The notes beneath the pieces were generated by a model that searched no databases, had not been told where the DNA came from, and worked only from the letters and a program-made list of their open reading frames with translations. A DNA stretch of 64,000 bases from Aquila chrysaetos chrysaetos (Eukaryota > Chordata > Aves > Accipitriformes > Accipitridae), in NCBI RefSeq assembly GCF_900496995.4, contig NC_044011.1:14974041-15038040 (forward strand), written 5' to 3'. This document shows positions 1 through 12,077 of the stretch, in pieces; within the stretch, counting starts at the first letter, position 1; each line of letters begins with the position of its first letter. A program made the position numbers and the translations under genes.

Positions 1-1737
1 CAGCTACCTGCTAAGCTATAAGGCCTGGTAGTGTCAGTAGGCATATGTGAGGGTAGTTAAGAGTCATTCAGCTGGAAAAAACCCAAGGAGCTCTTTCTCT
101 TTGGTGAATTCATTTCAGTAAAAATAATAATAATCATAAAAAGCTTTGTCAGAAAAGAGGGCATTGTACTATCTATCTATATCAAATTTGAAGCAATATT
201 CATTACCAAAATTAAGGGCTCTGACTGACAGTTTTCAGAAGTTGTGCTGTGTTTGAGTTATTCTTTTGCTTTTTTAAAAGCAGTCTCTCTCACTCGTGCT
301 CTCTCTCAGAGACACTCATTCACAAATATTCACAAACACAAATTTGCATTTCTTTTTAGTACAGAAGACCCAAAGTCATAAAACCTACTTGTAGGTTACA
401 AATCCAATGGTATAGCCCCCCAGGCTGCAAACAGTACAAACAAGCTAGAGTATGTCTGTGTACGTATGTGTGTGTGTCTTTTTTCCTTCGTATCACTAAC
501 TGTATTGCATATTGTGCTATATATGACACTTTAAAGAAAAACAAAATGAAAAGTAAGTCTAGAAACCAATTTTTTCCAAGGACAAAATCCAAATTTCTTC
601 TTGTGTCTGTGAGCTGATGCAGAAGGGCCAAAGCACAGGATTTGTCAAGTAGCTTATAGACACAGGGCAGTGAACACACCATGATCAAGCCGGTTTGATT
701 GTATTACCGTACATCCATCTTAAGCTTTTGCTGCCTCAGGACTGGATTAGAGTAATACGACCTGTTTAGAGTTATTGGCTCAAACCAGAAGATTAACTGG
801 TGCCGAATGCAACAGCTGCCTTTTGGCAGCACCGTGCTGTTGTGACCTGACTCACATTGGCTGTGTGTTGTCGTCCAGAACAAATTCAAGATAAAACTGT
901 GCAAAATAGTTTAGAATTTCCCATTTAGAAAGCTGATGTGCTTCATGCACCCCAAAATTACTACTGGCAAAAGCTCTTATGCCTGAGTTAGAGTGATTTA
1001 TAGGAGATGTAGAGGGGCTGTTTGTTAGAGGGGAGGTTCAAAAGTTCCTTCTGGTCCAAAGCCTGAGGCTGCTCACTTCCAGCAGTAAGAAATGTAAGAT
1101 GGCTGAATTTACACAGGTTGCTTTGGACATGGATTTTAAAGGAGAGTCGGGTTTGCAGGTGAAGCAGCACACCTTTCAAGACTCTTGCTTGGTTGGGAGG
1201 GTTTTTTTGAGGCGAGTGTGCGTAAACAAACCCCGATTTTGTTTACATGATTTGTGGTAACATATTATTCAGTTCTAGACTGACTAGCAAATCACCAAAA
1301 ATCAAACATTAAACAGCAGAGAAAATGGCAAAAACTGCCAAAGGCCTGGGCTGGTCACTAAGTATTGCAGAGCTCTCAAGGGGCAACAGCATCTCCTCAA
1401 GGTTTCAGAGCCGAGGAAGAGGGGAGTGCAGCCTGAAGGTAGGTCCAGCTGCTGGCTGTGGGTGTCATCCACCACCTGGCCCAGACCTGGGATGGACCCA
1501 GGCAGCGAAGAGGCATCGTCTTCCTCCTCCTGCTTTGCCCACAGGGACCAAATCCAAGCTCCAGGGTCATTCAAAGCAGTGACCTGGCTGGCAAGCAGGA
1601 GGGTTAGCACACAGTCAGCTCCCGCGGTTTAACACAGCTGAAGAGGTCAGCCACGAGGCGTAACTTGGGCGAGTCTGACTCCATCAAAGTAATTTTTGTC
1701 TGTGGTTTGTTTGTTTTCTTTCCCCTTCCTACTCCAG
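1..1737 (+). other. ESR1: ESR1 intron 6 (3' portion)
   Basis: This is non-coding sequence upstream of the exon 7 acceptor. It holds a CT/AC-rich patch near 285-340 and a GC-richer stretch at about 1430-1640 in which open frames occur on both strands. None of those frames resembles a receptor domain or has convincing splice flanks. It ends in a good polypyrimidine tract before CAG at 1735-1737. Confidence 0.85.
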
Positions 1738-1921
1738 GTGTGTACACTTTTCTTTCCAGCACCTTGAAATCTCTGGAAGAGAGAGACTATATCCACCGTG
1801 TTCTGGACAAAATCACAGACACTCTGATACACTTAATGGCTAAGTCGGGTCTTTCTCTGCAGCAGCAGCACAGGCGACTGGCTCAGCTCCTCCTCATCCT
1901 CTCTCACATCAGACACATGAG
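1738..1921 (+). CDS. ESR1: ESR1 exon 7: ligand-binding domain, dimer-interface helices
   Basis: The exon is 184 nt, which I recall as the length of human ESR1 exon 7. It begins with two bases completing a split Gly codon and ends with two bases of a split Ser codon before GTGAGA. The peptide runs from [20 protein letters not shown] through [20 protein letters not shown]. In this receptor family the Leu-rich stretch is helix 10/11, the main dimerisation surface. Differences from the human protein, as I remember it, are few (for example ERDY where human has EKDH). Splice sites on both sides match consensus and join in phase to exon 8. Confidence 0.97.
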
Positions 1922-3318
1922 GTGAGAGCAAGCATGCAGTCAGCCCTCCTGCACCGGTCCCATGCAAGGGAAGTTTCACAAATGCACACACACGCTTTTC
2001 CTTCACAGGTGCAAACTGTGTAGAGCTGTTACAAAAACAAACAAACAGAAGTCAACTTTCCATAAGGATGTATGAAATGTGTGCAAAACAGTACATTGGA
2101 TTATGGTGTGAAAGGAGTAAACTTTTTCACCATCTGTTTCTTCTAGTTTTCTTTTCCCTTGCTTCTTGTTTTGATAGCACTGTAAGCAGTATCTACTTGT
2201 AATGTTACGTGCATCTGGTATTCTGTTTGAAAAGTACCAAGCAGAACACTAACATAGCAGTAGCCTAGTTCTGCAAACTTTAGTTGTCTCCTATAAGATA
2301 AGGTTTAATAAAACTATCAATGTTATGTAGCCCCTTTTCACAAGTGGCTTGATTGCAAATCACTTTAGAAAAGAGATTAGGATCATTATGTGTATTTTAT
2401 GAGTGAAGATAAATTCAGATCTACTGAATCCCAATCTAGAGGACTGTGCCCTTTGCTAATTAGAGGTGAGGTGTCTGAGGTGCTCTGTTAGCCACAGCAA
2501 TGGTTCTCCCAAACGTAATTACCTCTTAAGGTAGCTGCTCAGTGGCTAGAGTGTTTACAACATGACAAGTCTATACAAAGATACAGTATAGATTTTATTT
2601 TTATGAAGGGACAAGAGATGTTGTTACAAGATTTTAATTTTCATTATTTCAGTTAATAAAATTACAATTAGGGTAAGCACAACATCATAGCTACTAAAGC
2701 TGAAACGTGCAGATTTTACCTCCTGGGCTGATATACAGGTCTTCAGGAAAAAGTCAAGGGGTGTGTTAGTGTGGGTTTTTTACTTGTGTCTTTTTGTGGA
2801 GTTTTTTTGTCTTCATGTTAATCATCCTTTTTTTTTCCCCAAGAAGAATTTGTACAATTATGGAAGTTCCAGATGCACAGTGAAGTTACTTATTGTCTCC
2901 ATAGTTTTGTGAATGGATCCTATTACAAGTGAGCATTTACTAACAAAGTGGCTGAGGCTATTTTCTAGGAAAAGAATCTGATATTTTAGGCCTTATTATG
3001 GGAAAGCCAAGATTCATCTCATCCACTTATTCACAGTGCCTAAATTAGGAGTCCATGTGCTCTACGTTACCTTTCAGGCAAAGGAAAGCAAAAGAGCCAC
3101 CTTTAGAAGGCACCTTGCTCATGGGCAGGCTGAAGTGTTCTTTGAAAGTGCCGCCTTCTGCTAACTGTAGCAGGAGTGTACAGCAACTGCACTGTTAAGT
3201 AAGTTAGTTGTTTTGTACAAGGTGGAACTTATATGAACCTAACAAATATTATTAGCCGATAGCTTTTTCTTCCTATATCATATTTGTAAAGTAACTGTTG
3301 TTTTGTTACAACCCACAG
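1922..3318 (+). other. ESR1: ESR1 intron 7
   Basis: A GT-AG intron of about 1.4 kb between the two terminal coding exons. It is AT-rich and ends TTACAACCCACAG. It contains an AATAAA at about 2307 that, being intronic, is unlikely to be used in full-length mRNA. I see no repeat family or further exon. Confidence 0.85.
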
Positions 3319-3553
3319 CAACAAAGGAATGGAGCACCTGTACAATATGAAGTGTAAAAACGTAGTTCCACTCTATGATCTCTTGCTGGAGATGCTGGAC
3401 GCTCACCGACTGCATGCCCCAGCAGCCAGGAGTGCTGCACCAGTGGAAGAGGAGAACCGGAGCCAGATGACAACTGCATCAGCTTCATCTCATTCCTTGC
3501 AGTCTTTTTATATAAACGGCAAAGAAGAGGAGAATGTGCAGAATACAATATAA
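3319..3553 (+). CDS. ESR1: ESR1 exon 8: helix 12/AF-2, F domain and stop codon
   Basis: Coding part of the last exon: one base completing Ser, then 77 codons and TAA. It starts [25 protein letters not shown] carries the His equivalent to human His524, which contacts the estradiol D-ring hydroxyl. [13 protein letters not shown] is helix 12, the AF-2 switch that recruits LxxLL coactivators, and includes the Tyr equivalent to human Tyr537. After HRLHAP comes the F domain, which diverges strongly from mammals: Ala-rich, then an EEEN segment, then a conserved SSHSLQ core, ending in QNTI. That ending is avian-like. The lone AUG frame seen here starts inside the exon and is not a separate gene. Confidence 0.97.
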
Positions 3554-4000
3554 ACAGAAGTCAGCATATACAATGGTATGAGAAACCCAGCAGCGTACTA
3601 CCTAGCTCGTGCTTCATTTCATCTGTAGTGCCACCTAGGTAAACACTCCAATGACAACAGTCACCTGCATTTTCCATTTGAGTGTTTGTCAAGTGCTTGC
3701 CTAAATTGATTGCTTATCCTAAATGGAAGACATTTCATTGCTATGGACAGTCAGCAAGGATTGTCAGGCTAACTTGATTTAAAATTTGCAGTGTTTTTAT
3801 TTAATTTTGCATGTAAATTGGGTAAGTCCTAATCTAAACCAAACATTCATTTTACTATAAATTAATAGGCCATACCACCCATGCATATTGGTATCTCCAT
3901 GAGTGGTAGCCTTTGTTGATATTAACCTGAAATTCTGAGCTCGCTTAATCCTTTACTTGCTTGAAACTTTGAAGAAGTTTGGTAGAGATTCTGGGTTACC

Positions 4001-4028
4001 TTTTTTTTTTTTTTTTTTTGGGGGGGGG
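4001..4028 (+). repeat. T19-G9 homopolymer junction in ESR1 3'UTR
   Basis: Nineteen T followed directly by nine G. Both runs are prone to slippage and to sequencing error, so the exact lengths are uncertain. Confidence 0.9.
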
Positions 4029-6960
4029 TGGGTGGTAAATGGAAACTTGGTTGGCATTTTAGTGTGCCACAGTGAAACCGTACTGTTAGTGACCGCCTTG
4101 GTAGTTTAGGAAGATTCCTGCCTCTCTTCTCCCTACAGTAGAAAGGAACCCCTGTGAGAATAATACTGTTTTACCTTGCTGGTTTACATCAGCAGACAAC
4201 TCCCTCTCAAGATCATACTGACCAAACTTTTAGGTCCCCTTACCACATCCTCTAGCTGAATTGCATTGCGTGCATCCTATCTTGTCTGATCCTACAAAGC
4301 TAAATAGTTCTGTTGCTTGGCAGTGTGTAAATCAAGGGCAACATGGAAAACAGTGATAACATAGATAATTATTCTTAAATCAGACCAGATGATTAAAAAA
4401 ATCATCAGGTCTTAAAAAACAAAACCAAAAACCAAAACCCAAACAAACAAACAAACAAAAGTCTGCACACACATACATGATCCAGCACTATTTTATAAAA
4501 ACCCACCGCTGTTCTTTGCTTTGTTGTGCTACAAACCAAGGGGTGAGGATGCCAGTGCAAGACTGGCACAGCAGGGTGGGATGGTCCCATCCCACTTAGC
4601 AGAGTGTGGCCTAGCCATGCATGGGAGGGCTGGCATCACAGAGCAATAGGCTTTGCATTGCCTTGGCTTTCTTTGGCTCTCATTGGGGCATACTCAGAAA
4701 TCACTGTTAAAAACCAGCTCACCTGTGACACCAGAACTGGGCAATGAGCCTCAGACATGGTGAAGACTCTGGGACTGAATGGCTGGGAAGATAAATCTGG
4801 CTTTCTCCATGCATGTGTGTAACTGTTTTTCATAAGGATGAGTCAGATTCTTCAGATCAACTGTAAATATACAAGAGGTCCACTGACATCAAGAGTTTCA
4901 GCAAGACATGAAGCAGAGACTGAAGAAATCCATACTATGAGCTATTCAAAGCAGGAGTTGGTGCTGCTCTTTGACTGCCTCTATGCTAGAAAATTAAACG
5001 TGTCAGGGAACGTTGCTGGGTACTGGAGTGCAATTATTACACATGCCAGGGATATTTTATTAGTCTAATGATAAACTTTGCCTGTGCTATCTGTACTTCT
5101 GGTTTACAGGTGCAGTTTGGGAGTTAGCACAGACCAGGGACTATTCCAAAAGCTGGTTGGAAGTGACCACCCTGCCAGTAAGGACGTTTCATAGTATGTG
5201 CGTGGGCTGCTCCAGAGCAGCTGGCCACAGTGCTAGAGAAGGGTTCAGGGATGCTTCTTTTACTGCTATAGTTGAAACCTTTATGTTAGACGATGTTGAT
5301 TGGAATATCCTGTAGTAACTAAATATAGGAAATAGTGCAACTATTGCCATACAGGAGTGCCTATGTCTGATTACAGTCCCTGTCACTCAAGCAGAGTCTG
5401 TGCGCAGTGAGATCAAGTTACGTAGCAATTGTGAAGGCAGCAGGGCATAAGACAAGTTTGTGCTCCAAGTCAAGGATTCGATTCTTTTGTGAATGCACAT
5501 AATGTTGTCTATAACAGTTTCATGTACATATCTGAGGATACACACAGTTTAAAAGTCTAAAGCTAGATGCTACTTATGGTTGAGAAGATTCCTCGAAAAC
5601 CATGGAAGCCTAAACACGTGCAGCAGTCACTGTAAGTTAATAGGCCTTTTATTGATGCATATTATAGTGTGATTTTTTTCTGAATGTGCTGAAGGATTTG
5701 TCTTTTTGTGTATTCAGTAAGAGTGTGTGTGCGTGCATGTGTGTGTGCAAATTTGGTACCTAAGGGCTTTTGGAGGGCTCTTAAATGCCTTGAAAGAAAA
5801 TGCACATTTTGTTTTGTTTAGTAGTTGGTTTTCAAATGTGTTAGAGAAATCATGAACGCCCTGAAATGAGTGCAGGCTAAGATCTGAATGGAGCACAGGA
5901 ATCCCTGTTGTTACTTGTGTGCTTACACCATCATCATTCACTCGTAGCCCAGTGCGCATTAGAGCTGCTCTTTAAATACTGTATGTGGAACTTGGTGTTC
6001 TCTACGACAGCACACACAGATCAAGCTCATAAACTGCAAGGCAAATTGATTTAAATGAATGCCTCCCTTTCTACAGCCCAGAACAGTTCATTACATCGAT
6101 TCAAGTGTAAATTTGGCCTAGAGGAAAAAAAAAATAGTTCGTGGAGAGCAATTCACAACAGAGGGTCAGATTCTGATGCTACTTACATAGGGCAAGTACC
6201 ACTATACTCTACAGATTTTCCCGGTGAAGCTGGATAAGCATGATTTGAAGTGGTATGCAGCAGACAGAAGGGTATCATAACGTATCTTAGACCATAAGGA
6301 ATAATCAGTCAGCTCACAATCTTAATTATGAATGCTTTCCTATGCTCAGCCCTTGCAAGGAAGTAATTTAGATTCAACCATGTTTAAATTCCTCCCATGT
6401 TTGTGGTGACAACAGTGAAGGGCACCCAAAAAGGAAAATCAGTGATTCCCAGTAATACATTCATTTACCTTGGAGCAGTTTCAGGATCTGTGTCATTAAC
6501 TTGTTCATGAGATTTTAATTGAAGCAGCACCTTAATGAATATAGTAACCTTCCCCTAGTTATCTATAGAGATGATTGTCCACATATCAGACAGCTGAATG
6601 TAGCTATTCAATTGATTAAACAAAGTCTATGATACAAAAATGGCAACTTTTTTCATATGTAATTCTGAATTATGCTCTCGTGTATGCAAACAATTGTGCC
6701 TGACATTTCGTAATTGTTATTTCACAGGATGATATTTTATGTGTGTGTATATATATACATATATACTTTGTATTTGCAGCTGACAAACCAGTACTACCTG
6801 AATACCTGGTGCTGGATATTAAATAAAAATATACAGCATGTAAAAAAAAAAGGATTTGAAAGAAAACTATTCAAGGCAGCTAATTATGCTTTTACTAAAA
6901 CATTCATAGTGATGTCTCTGGACAGCTAATGAAAGAATTATTTTATAATGTTTATACATG

Positions 6961-6965
<5 letters not shown>

Positions 6966-6991
<26 letters not shown>
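6966..6991 (+). repeat. Poly-A run
   Basis: Twenty-six consecutive A within the probable ESR1 3'UTR. It is not preceded by a recognisable retroelement, so simple microsatellite expansion is the likely origin. It could cause internal oligo-dT priming. Confidence 0.9.
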
Positions 6992-8618
6992 CCACAATGT
7001 CAAAAAACCAAAAAAACCCCTAGAAACGTAGGCAATGTAATACCAGCACAAGCCAAACAGAAATAGACCAGATGAACTTGCTTTGCTTGAGAATATGGCT
7101 GTTACTGAATTATTACAAAAAGCTTGGGAGGCAGGAGAGGAGATAAGGTGATGTGTAGAACTTAGTAGTGTCTGAGTTTCCAACAATATGTGAAAGCTAC
7201 TCTGGTTTTAGTGGTTCGAGCCATGTCTCAGTGTTGCAGAATTTGTCTCAGGTAAAACTCCTAGTTGGGGCAGTAGGATTTGTACTGGGGTAAAATAATT
7301 TAATGAGAGTTTCTTGGTGTGTTTTTGTGGTAAAATTGCTATTAAGTTTCAGTGACATCTCTTGATTTTTCTTCTGTACACTGAGGGGTTTAATAATTTA
7401 AAAATATAATTAAAGAAATAATCTGAACTGAGGTCACAAGGATATTGCAAGGGCTGTCAGCAGGTCACTGGACTTTAAATTGAAAAAAAAGAAAACCTAA
7501 ACCACCACCTGCATCCAAGCCAGGGTTTGTATTGGAGCCTCCATCCATTCCAATTGATGCTGACTGATTCATTAAGAGTTGTGCCAAATGTTTAAAATGA
7601 AACAAACTATCAGCAAAGTAAAAATTCTGCCTCACTAGGGCCTTAGTCTTATCATAGGCTTTGGTAGGAACACAGCAAGCCTCTCTTGTGTATATAATAT
7701 CCTGCTTTAAAATTAGAATGCAACCCAGCCTAAATCTAATGGGATTTTGTATATAAGGTATTCTCAGCTGAACTTATGTGAGGTGCATTTCTTACTTTGA
7801 ATAAAGAGATGGCTATTTTCAATGCTATCTATAACCATAATATAGCTTTACAGATAGCAATTCAATACATGTAAAAAAAGGGTCATGTTAACGATGGTAT
7901 TGTACTACAAACCAGTCTTTGCTGTCACCTGCAACTATAGCATAATCTCAAATTGATCTGATAATTTTAATTTAATATTTCCCTAATATTAATGTCCTAC
8001 CCTTTCTACTTGCAATTCCCTTTCATCTCTCAAATGTAGATATCCTTATATCCTGAAAGTTGTTTTCAAAATGATTGTTGCCCATAAGGGTATTTGGTTT
8101 TGCACTGTGTTAAAAAAAAAAAAAAAAACTGAAAAAAAACTTTTGCATTCAAATGTGCCTAAACAAACAAACAAACAAAAAATTTAAAAAATGTATATGT
8201 TGCCATCTTGCAAATTAGTATGCTCTGTAGTCCTGTGTGCCTATAATCAGAAGACTGTTTCTCCAGAAAGCGCCCATCGGAAAATGAAGGGATAGACTGC
8301 TGGTCATGAGACTTGCATTAACAAGCCACTTTATGAATCACCTTATTGTATATACCATAAAACTAATGCTTTTGTATGCACTATGTAGTCTGTCAATGGA
8401 AAGTCCTTTCTTTGGTATAGGCTCAGCTGCCATAATGTATTTGTTCAAGTATTCTGTTCTTTCACTGATGCATATAAAATTATTGATGTCTGTCTTTGTT
8501 TTGGTGAGGTTTTTTTTCCTTTGTTTTACACTTAAAAAAGCTCTAAAAAAGTCTAAATGAAAAATATGGTATGCTACTTGATTGGTGCAAGATTTTTGTC
8601 AATGCATTTGATGTTGAA

Positions 8619-8624
8619 AATAAA
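8619..8624 (+). terminator. ESR1: Candidate ESR1 polyadenylation signal
   Basis: AATAAA in a TG-rich context. It is the most distal convincing signal before intergenic sequence. Earlier AATAAA hexamers at 6822 and 7800 could give shorter mRNAs. The choice is an inference from 3'UTR length. Confidence 0.5.
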
Positions 8625-8645
8625 GAATTAATGAGAGCACTTTGT

Positions 8646-10128
8646 TTCCTTAGTTATCTTTTGCATAGTTTTAAAAATATGCTTCTCTGCTTATTGTTTT
8701 CCAGTAGCCAGCGAAATGGCACACTATTTTTTAGAGAAACAGAATGTGCCTGTTTCTGTGCATCTAGGTGAAAACTGTTTCTTAATTAGTTTCTTCACCT
8801 TTCCCCAAATGCAACAGATAGTGGCCATATCTAGAGTCGACAATGTGTTAGGTCTAGTGCCTAGTATTCCTAATGACACCAGGGAAGTCACCTAAGTACT
8901 TAGTACTTTATATGCTTTAATGTGCTTAGTATTTTATATACTTTACATTCCTTTTTTGGCTTGTGAAACAGATTATGGTGTAAGAGACAGATTGTATGAA
9001 ATTAGCCTTTTGTAGCTGACTGCCACTTACCATGAGTTAGCTAATATCAAGTAAAATAGCACTTCTTTCCCAAGTGAAAGCTAGTCCTCAGGAAAAAAAA
9101 TTGTCTTGACTAAGCTGTCAGGAAAGGGTTGAAAAGAAATGAAAGATACTTTTATTGACATAAAACCACTTTGAACTTAACCCTATCCTGTAAAATACTC
9201 TCAAAATTATATTTGGTCTTTGCAAAGAATCAAACCAGTAATCTATAGCATCTACATACATATGTAGGTATTTCAATATTTGTCAATATATATCTATCAG
9301 TAATGTAGAGAGAATGTAGTCCCTATATTGATTTTTTTCATCTATTTTCTGTGCTGGTTCCGAGTGGGACTATTGGCTCATAGGTTCTTCTCTTTTCCTG
9401 CCCAAATATATACGTAAAAGCTCTTTGTTTTTATGTGATGTTTCACTGTACATAACTGATAAGAAAAAAATCGTATTATTATTACCTTAATTCTATGATC
9501 TCAATGATTAAGACAAGACATGCAATATACTTTGTCCATGTAAAACCTCACCCTATAGCTTGTCAAACAAGAAAGCAAATAACCTATTCAGACTCCAAAA
9601 GAAAGTTGGGGACTGTTGGGATTTGTAAGTGCCGAGCAGAACTGAACAATGGTTCCAAATCATATGACCATTTTGTAACATGCTTTCATGAGAAAGCCTG
9701 ACTAAGAATTGCTACTTTGGCCACGAAGGGTGGAGCAGAGTAATATGAACTAATTGCACATGTGCATGTGCTCAAAATAATAAAATCATTTTCAATGGTG
9801 ACTCAAAATTTGACAACATTCAATGGCTTTATACAATTTTTTATCCACAGGACCAAATGAGCACTGAGGTCAAATGCTCTTACGCTTCCTGGAGAACTGG
9901 CTTAAGATGACAGCTGCTACGTGTTACTGAACTCACAGGCTTAATCCAAAAAAGCAGCTGGACAGCAGAATACTCCTGAAAAATCAAAAAGACCTGAAAC
10001 TCCTAAATTAACAAACAAACAGCTGAAGTCTGAGCATACTTACATCTGCAAAAATTGTAACAATTTGAATGGGCAAAGGATTGCTCAATACCTGAGATTA
10101 GGCAGTCTTTTGCCCATCTCTTTCTGGA
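8646..10128. other. ESR1-SYNE1 intergenic region, left part
   Basis: AT-rich sequence without a supported gene. The small open frame at 9495-9701 has no recognisable protein content. I see no tRNA or other RNA gene. Confidence 0.6.
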
Positions 10129-10455
10129 GCACAACGCGACCACAGAGTATTATGGTACGGCTGAGCTGGGAAGGCACCTCTGTAGATTGTCTAGTCCAGT
10201 TCCTGGCTCAGAGCTGGGTCACCTACAGAACATTGCTCAGGGCCATGTCCAGTCGGGTTTTGAATAGCCACAAAAGGAGACTCTACTACCTCTCTGGGCA
10301 ACCTGTTCCAGTGTTTGACCACTCTTACACTAAAAAATGTTTTCTTGTGCTCAGACGGAATTTCACGTGGTTTAATTTGTGCCTATTGCCTCTTGCCCTG
10401 TCAGTGGGCACAACTGAAAAGAGTCTGTCTCCCTCTTCTTCATTCCCTTCCATTA
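10129..10455 (-). mobile_element. CR1 LINE 3' fragment
   Basis: The segment shows hallmark words of avian CR1 3' ends read on the + strand: a diverged tail-proximal block near 10150-10215, then CTCTCTGGGCAACCTGTTCC near 10290, then a block on speech-like order CTATTGCCTCTTGCCCTGTC near 10385. In this orientation the element's 3' end is at the left, so the element is on the - strand. It is 5'-truncated and diverged. The 134-codon open frame on the + strand here is antisense CR1, not a gene. The right boundary is approximate. Confidence 0.85.
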
Positions 10456-12040
10456 TGTGTCTTCTGTGATGGGAGAAGGTGGATGAGATGTCACCTTGCA
10501 CAGAACCCCAGAGGAGGAACCCACCAGGAAAAGGGCCTCTGCAGCCAGGCACTGGGCACATTTCCACAGCCAGGAGCCAGCTGGGACTCCAGCTTCATTC
10601 CCAATTTCTTACATCTGTTGGCTGAAGTAATTTGAGAAATATCTTTCTATTTCACTGCAGAGCTCTTGCAGCTGAAACTCCTGGCTCACCTTTAATGGGC
10701 CCATCACTCTCACTTCCCTCACTACATCCACATCGCCTTGCAGAGCAGCTGCCTGCTCCCTGGAGGGAGCCCATATACATGTACACAGCCGTATGCATTG
10801 AGCTCCCACCACCCCTCTGCTTTCTCTCTTTCCTAACATGTAAGTGATGCATGTCTTATTCCAGCATATTTTATTCCATTCAACTAATTAGAAAGCTATG
10901 ACATAGTTAAGGCATCATCGAAGAACATATCTGACTGCTTTTACTTTTCTGTTAATTAAGGCAAACCCCTTGTTATGCAAGGACAACAGCTTCTTCATGG
11001 GCTAAAACTTGGTGTTCTCAGTCAGTGAGGCACCCGCCCTCTTTAGAAGCCTTGTGGCCATGCTTATTCTTCAAAATTAAATGATGGAATTTTTTCTTTT
11101 TTTATCCAAGTACTGCCACATTCAAAGCCCCATGAAGCAGCTGTTTCTTAGGCTGGAAAAGTCTTACATCTCTTTCTTTCCTTTGCATTACACTGCTTTC
11201 TCCACCACCCAGGCAGTGAAGAGGAGAGGAAAATCCAAACATGTAAAATAACACTCATCAGCAGGCTCACAGAGAAAGAATGCCCATGGAAGGGCGCTGA
11301 GTACATGTTTTTTTCTTATCCCCAGCCAGGCTCCAATTACGACCATTCACCATGGCATCCTGCAGACGCAGAGGCTCAAGTATAAAAATGTTCATGAAGG
11401 AAAATTGACCATCAAAGTAATAACATTTGGCACTTATCTCAGCAGTAGCAAGGCTAACTAGCTCTCATGTTCCTGTAAGATCTGTGTGTTGCAGTATTTA
11501 GGTGTCACTCTGCTAATGTCTTCATTTCTGCAGGCATAGAGGTGACATACAATTTATCTCCCATTGTTTTCCATTCCTACATATTTGCGCACCTCTCCAG
11601 TATGTTACCATTTTAAACAGCTGAAAAATGTGCATATGAGGAAAAGTTGTGCTTTCAAGATTATTTTTTTTTTGCCAGATTTTGCAACATATGCTTGGGA
11701 CTGTAAGATGTTTTGCTCCTCTGCACACAAAGACTCAGTGCTTCTTTCTAAGACAGAAAGATTTGCTTCTTGTCAGATGTCTTTTTCATTTTCCACTCAC
11801 CTCTTGAGAACCTGTGTCGTTCATGGAAAGCTGAAACAAGTATGTTATACTGTAGAGGTAAGGAAAAAGTGCTACCCGCTTTGCAGTGAGTCACAGCAGG
11901 GCACATAAAAGCTTAAAAGTTTAGGCATTTGTACAAAAGCGGAAAAGTTTGAGTACTAGTCTGCCTTTGCAGGATTATTTTTTGCTTATGTTAAATCTGA
12001 AAATAGGAAAAGAAACTTCAGGTCCAAAATGTCGTCTTTG

Positions 12041-12077
<37 letters not shown>

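Larger units (their letters stand above)
1..8645 (+). other. ESR1: ESR1 gene, 3' part (intron 6 to end of 3'UTR)
   Basis: This span covers the last two coding exons and the 3'UTR of estrogen receptor alpha, a nuclear hormone receptor that binds estradiol, dimerises and activates transcription at estrogen response elements. The two exons encode the C-terminal part of the ligand-binding domain and the F domain. The upstream exons (AF-1, the zinc fingers and most of the ligand-binding domain) lie before position 1. The right edge is inferred from the last good AATAAA (8619-8624) and is uncertain. Confidence 0.9.
3554..8645 (+). other. ESR1: ESR1 3'UTR (inferred extent)
   Basis: About 5 kb follows the stop codon with no coding exon. 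It is AT-rich with many short homopolymers, as expected of the long 3'UTR of this gene (over 4 kb in mammals). AATAAA candidates lie at 6822-6827, 7800-7805 and 8619-8624. I favour the last because the full length then resembles mammalian ESR1. No splice signals or repeats suggest an earlier end, but nothing here proves one transcript covers it all. Confidence 0.6.

Noticed and set aside
1302..1632. Overlapping + and - strand frames in ESR1 intron 6
   Set aside because: A GC-richer stretch gives chance open frames. Exon 7 follows with its own acceptor and no coding similarity is visible upstream.
10065..10635. 134- and 106-codon + strand frames
   Set aside because: They lie in antisense orientation across a CR1 LINE 3' fragment and its flank.
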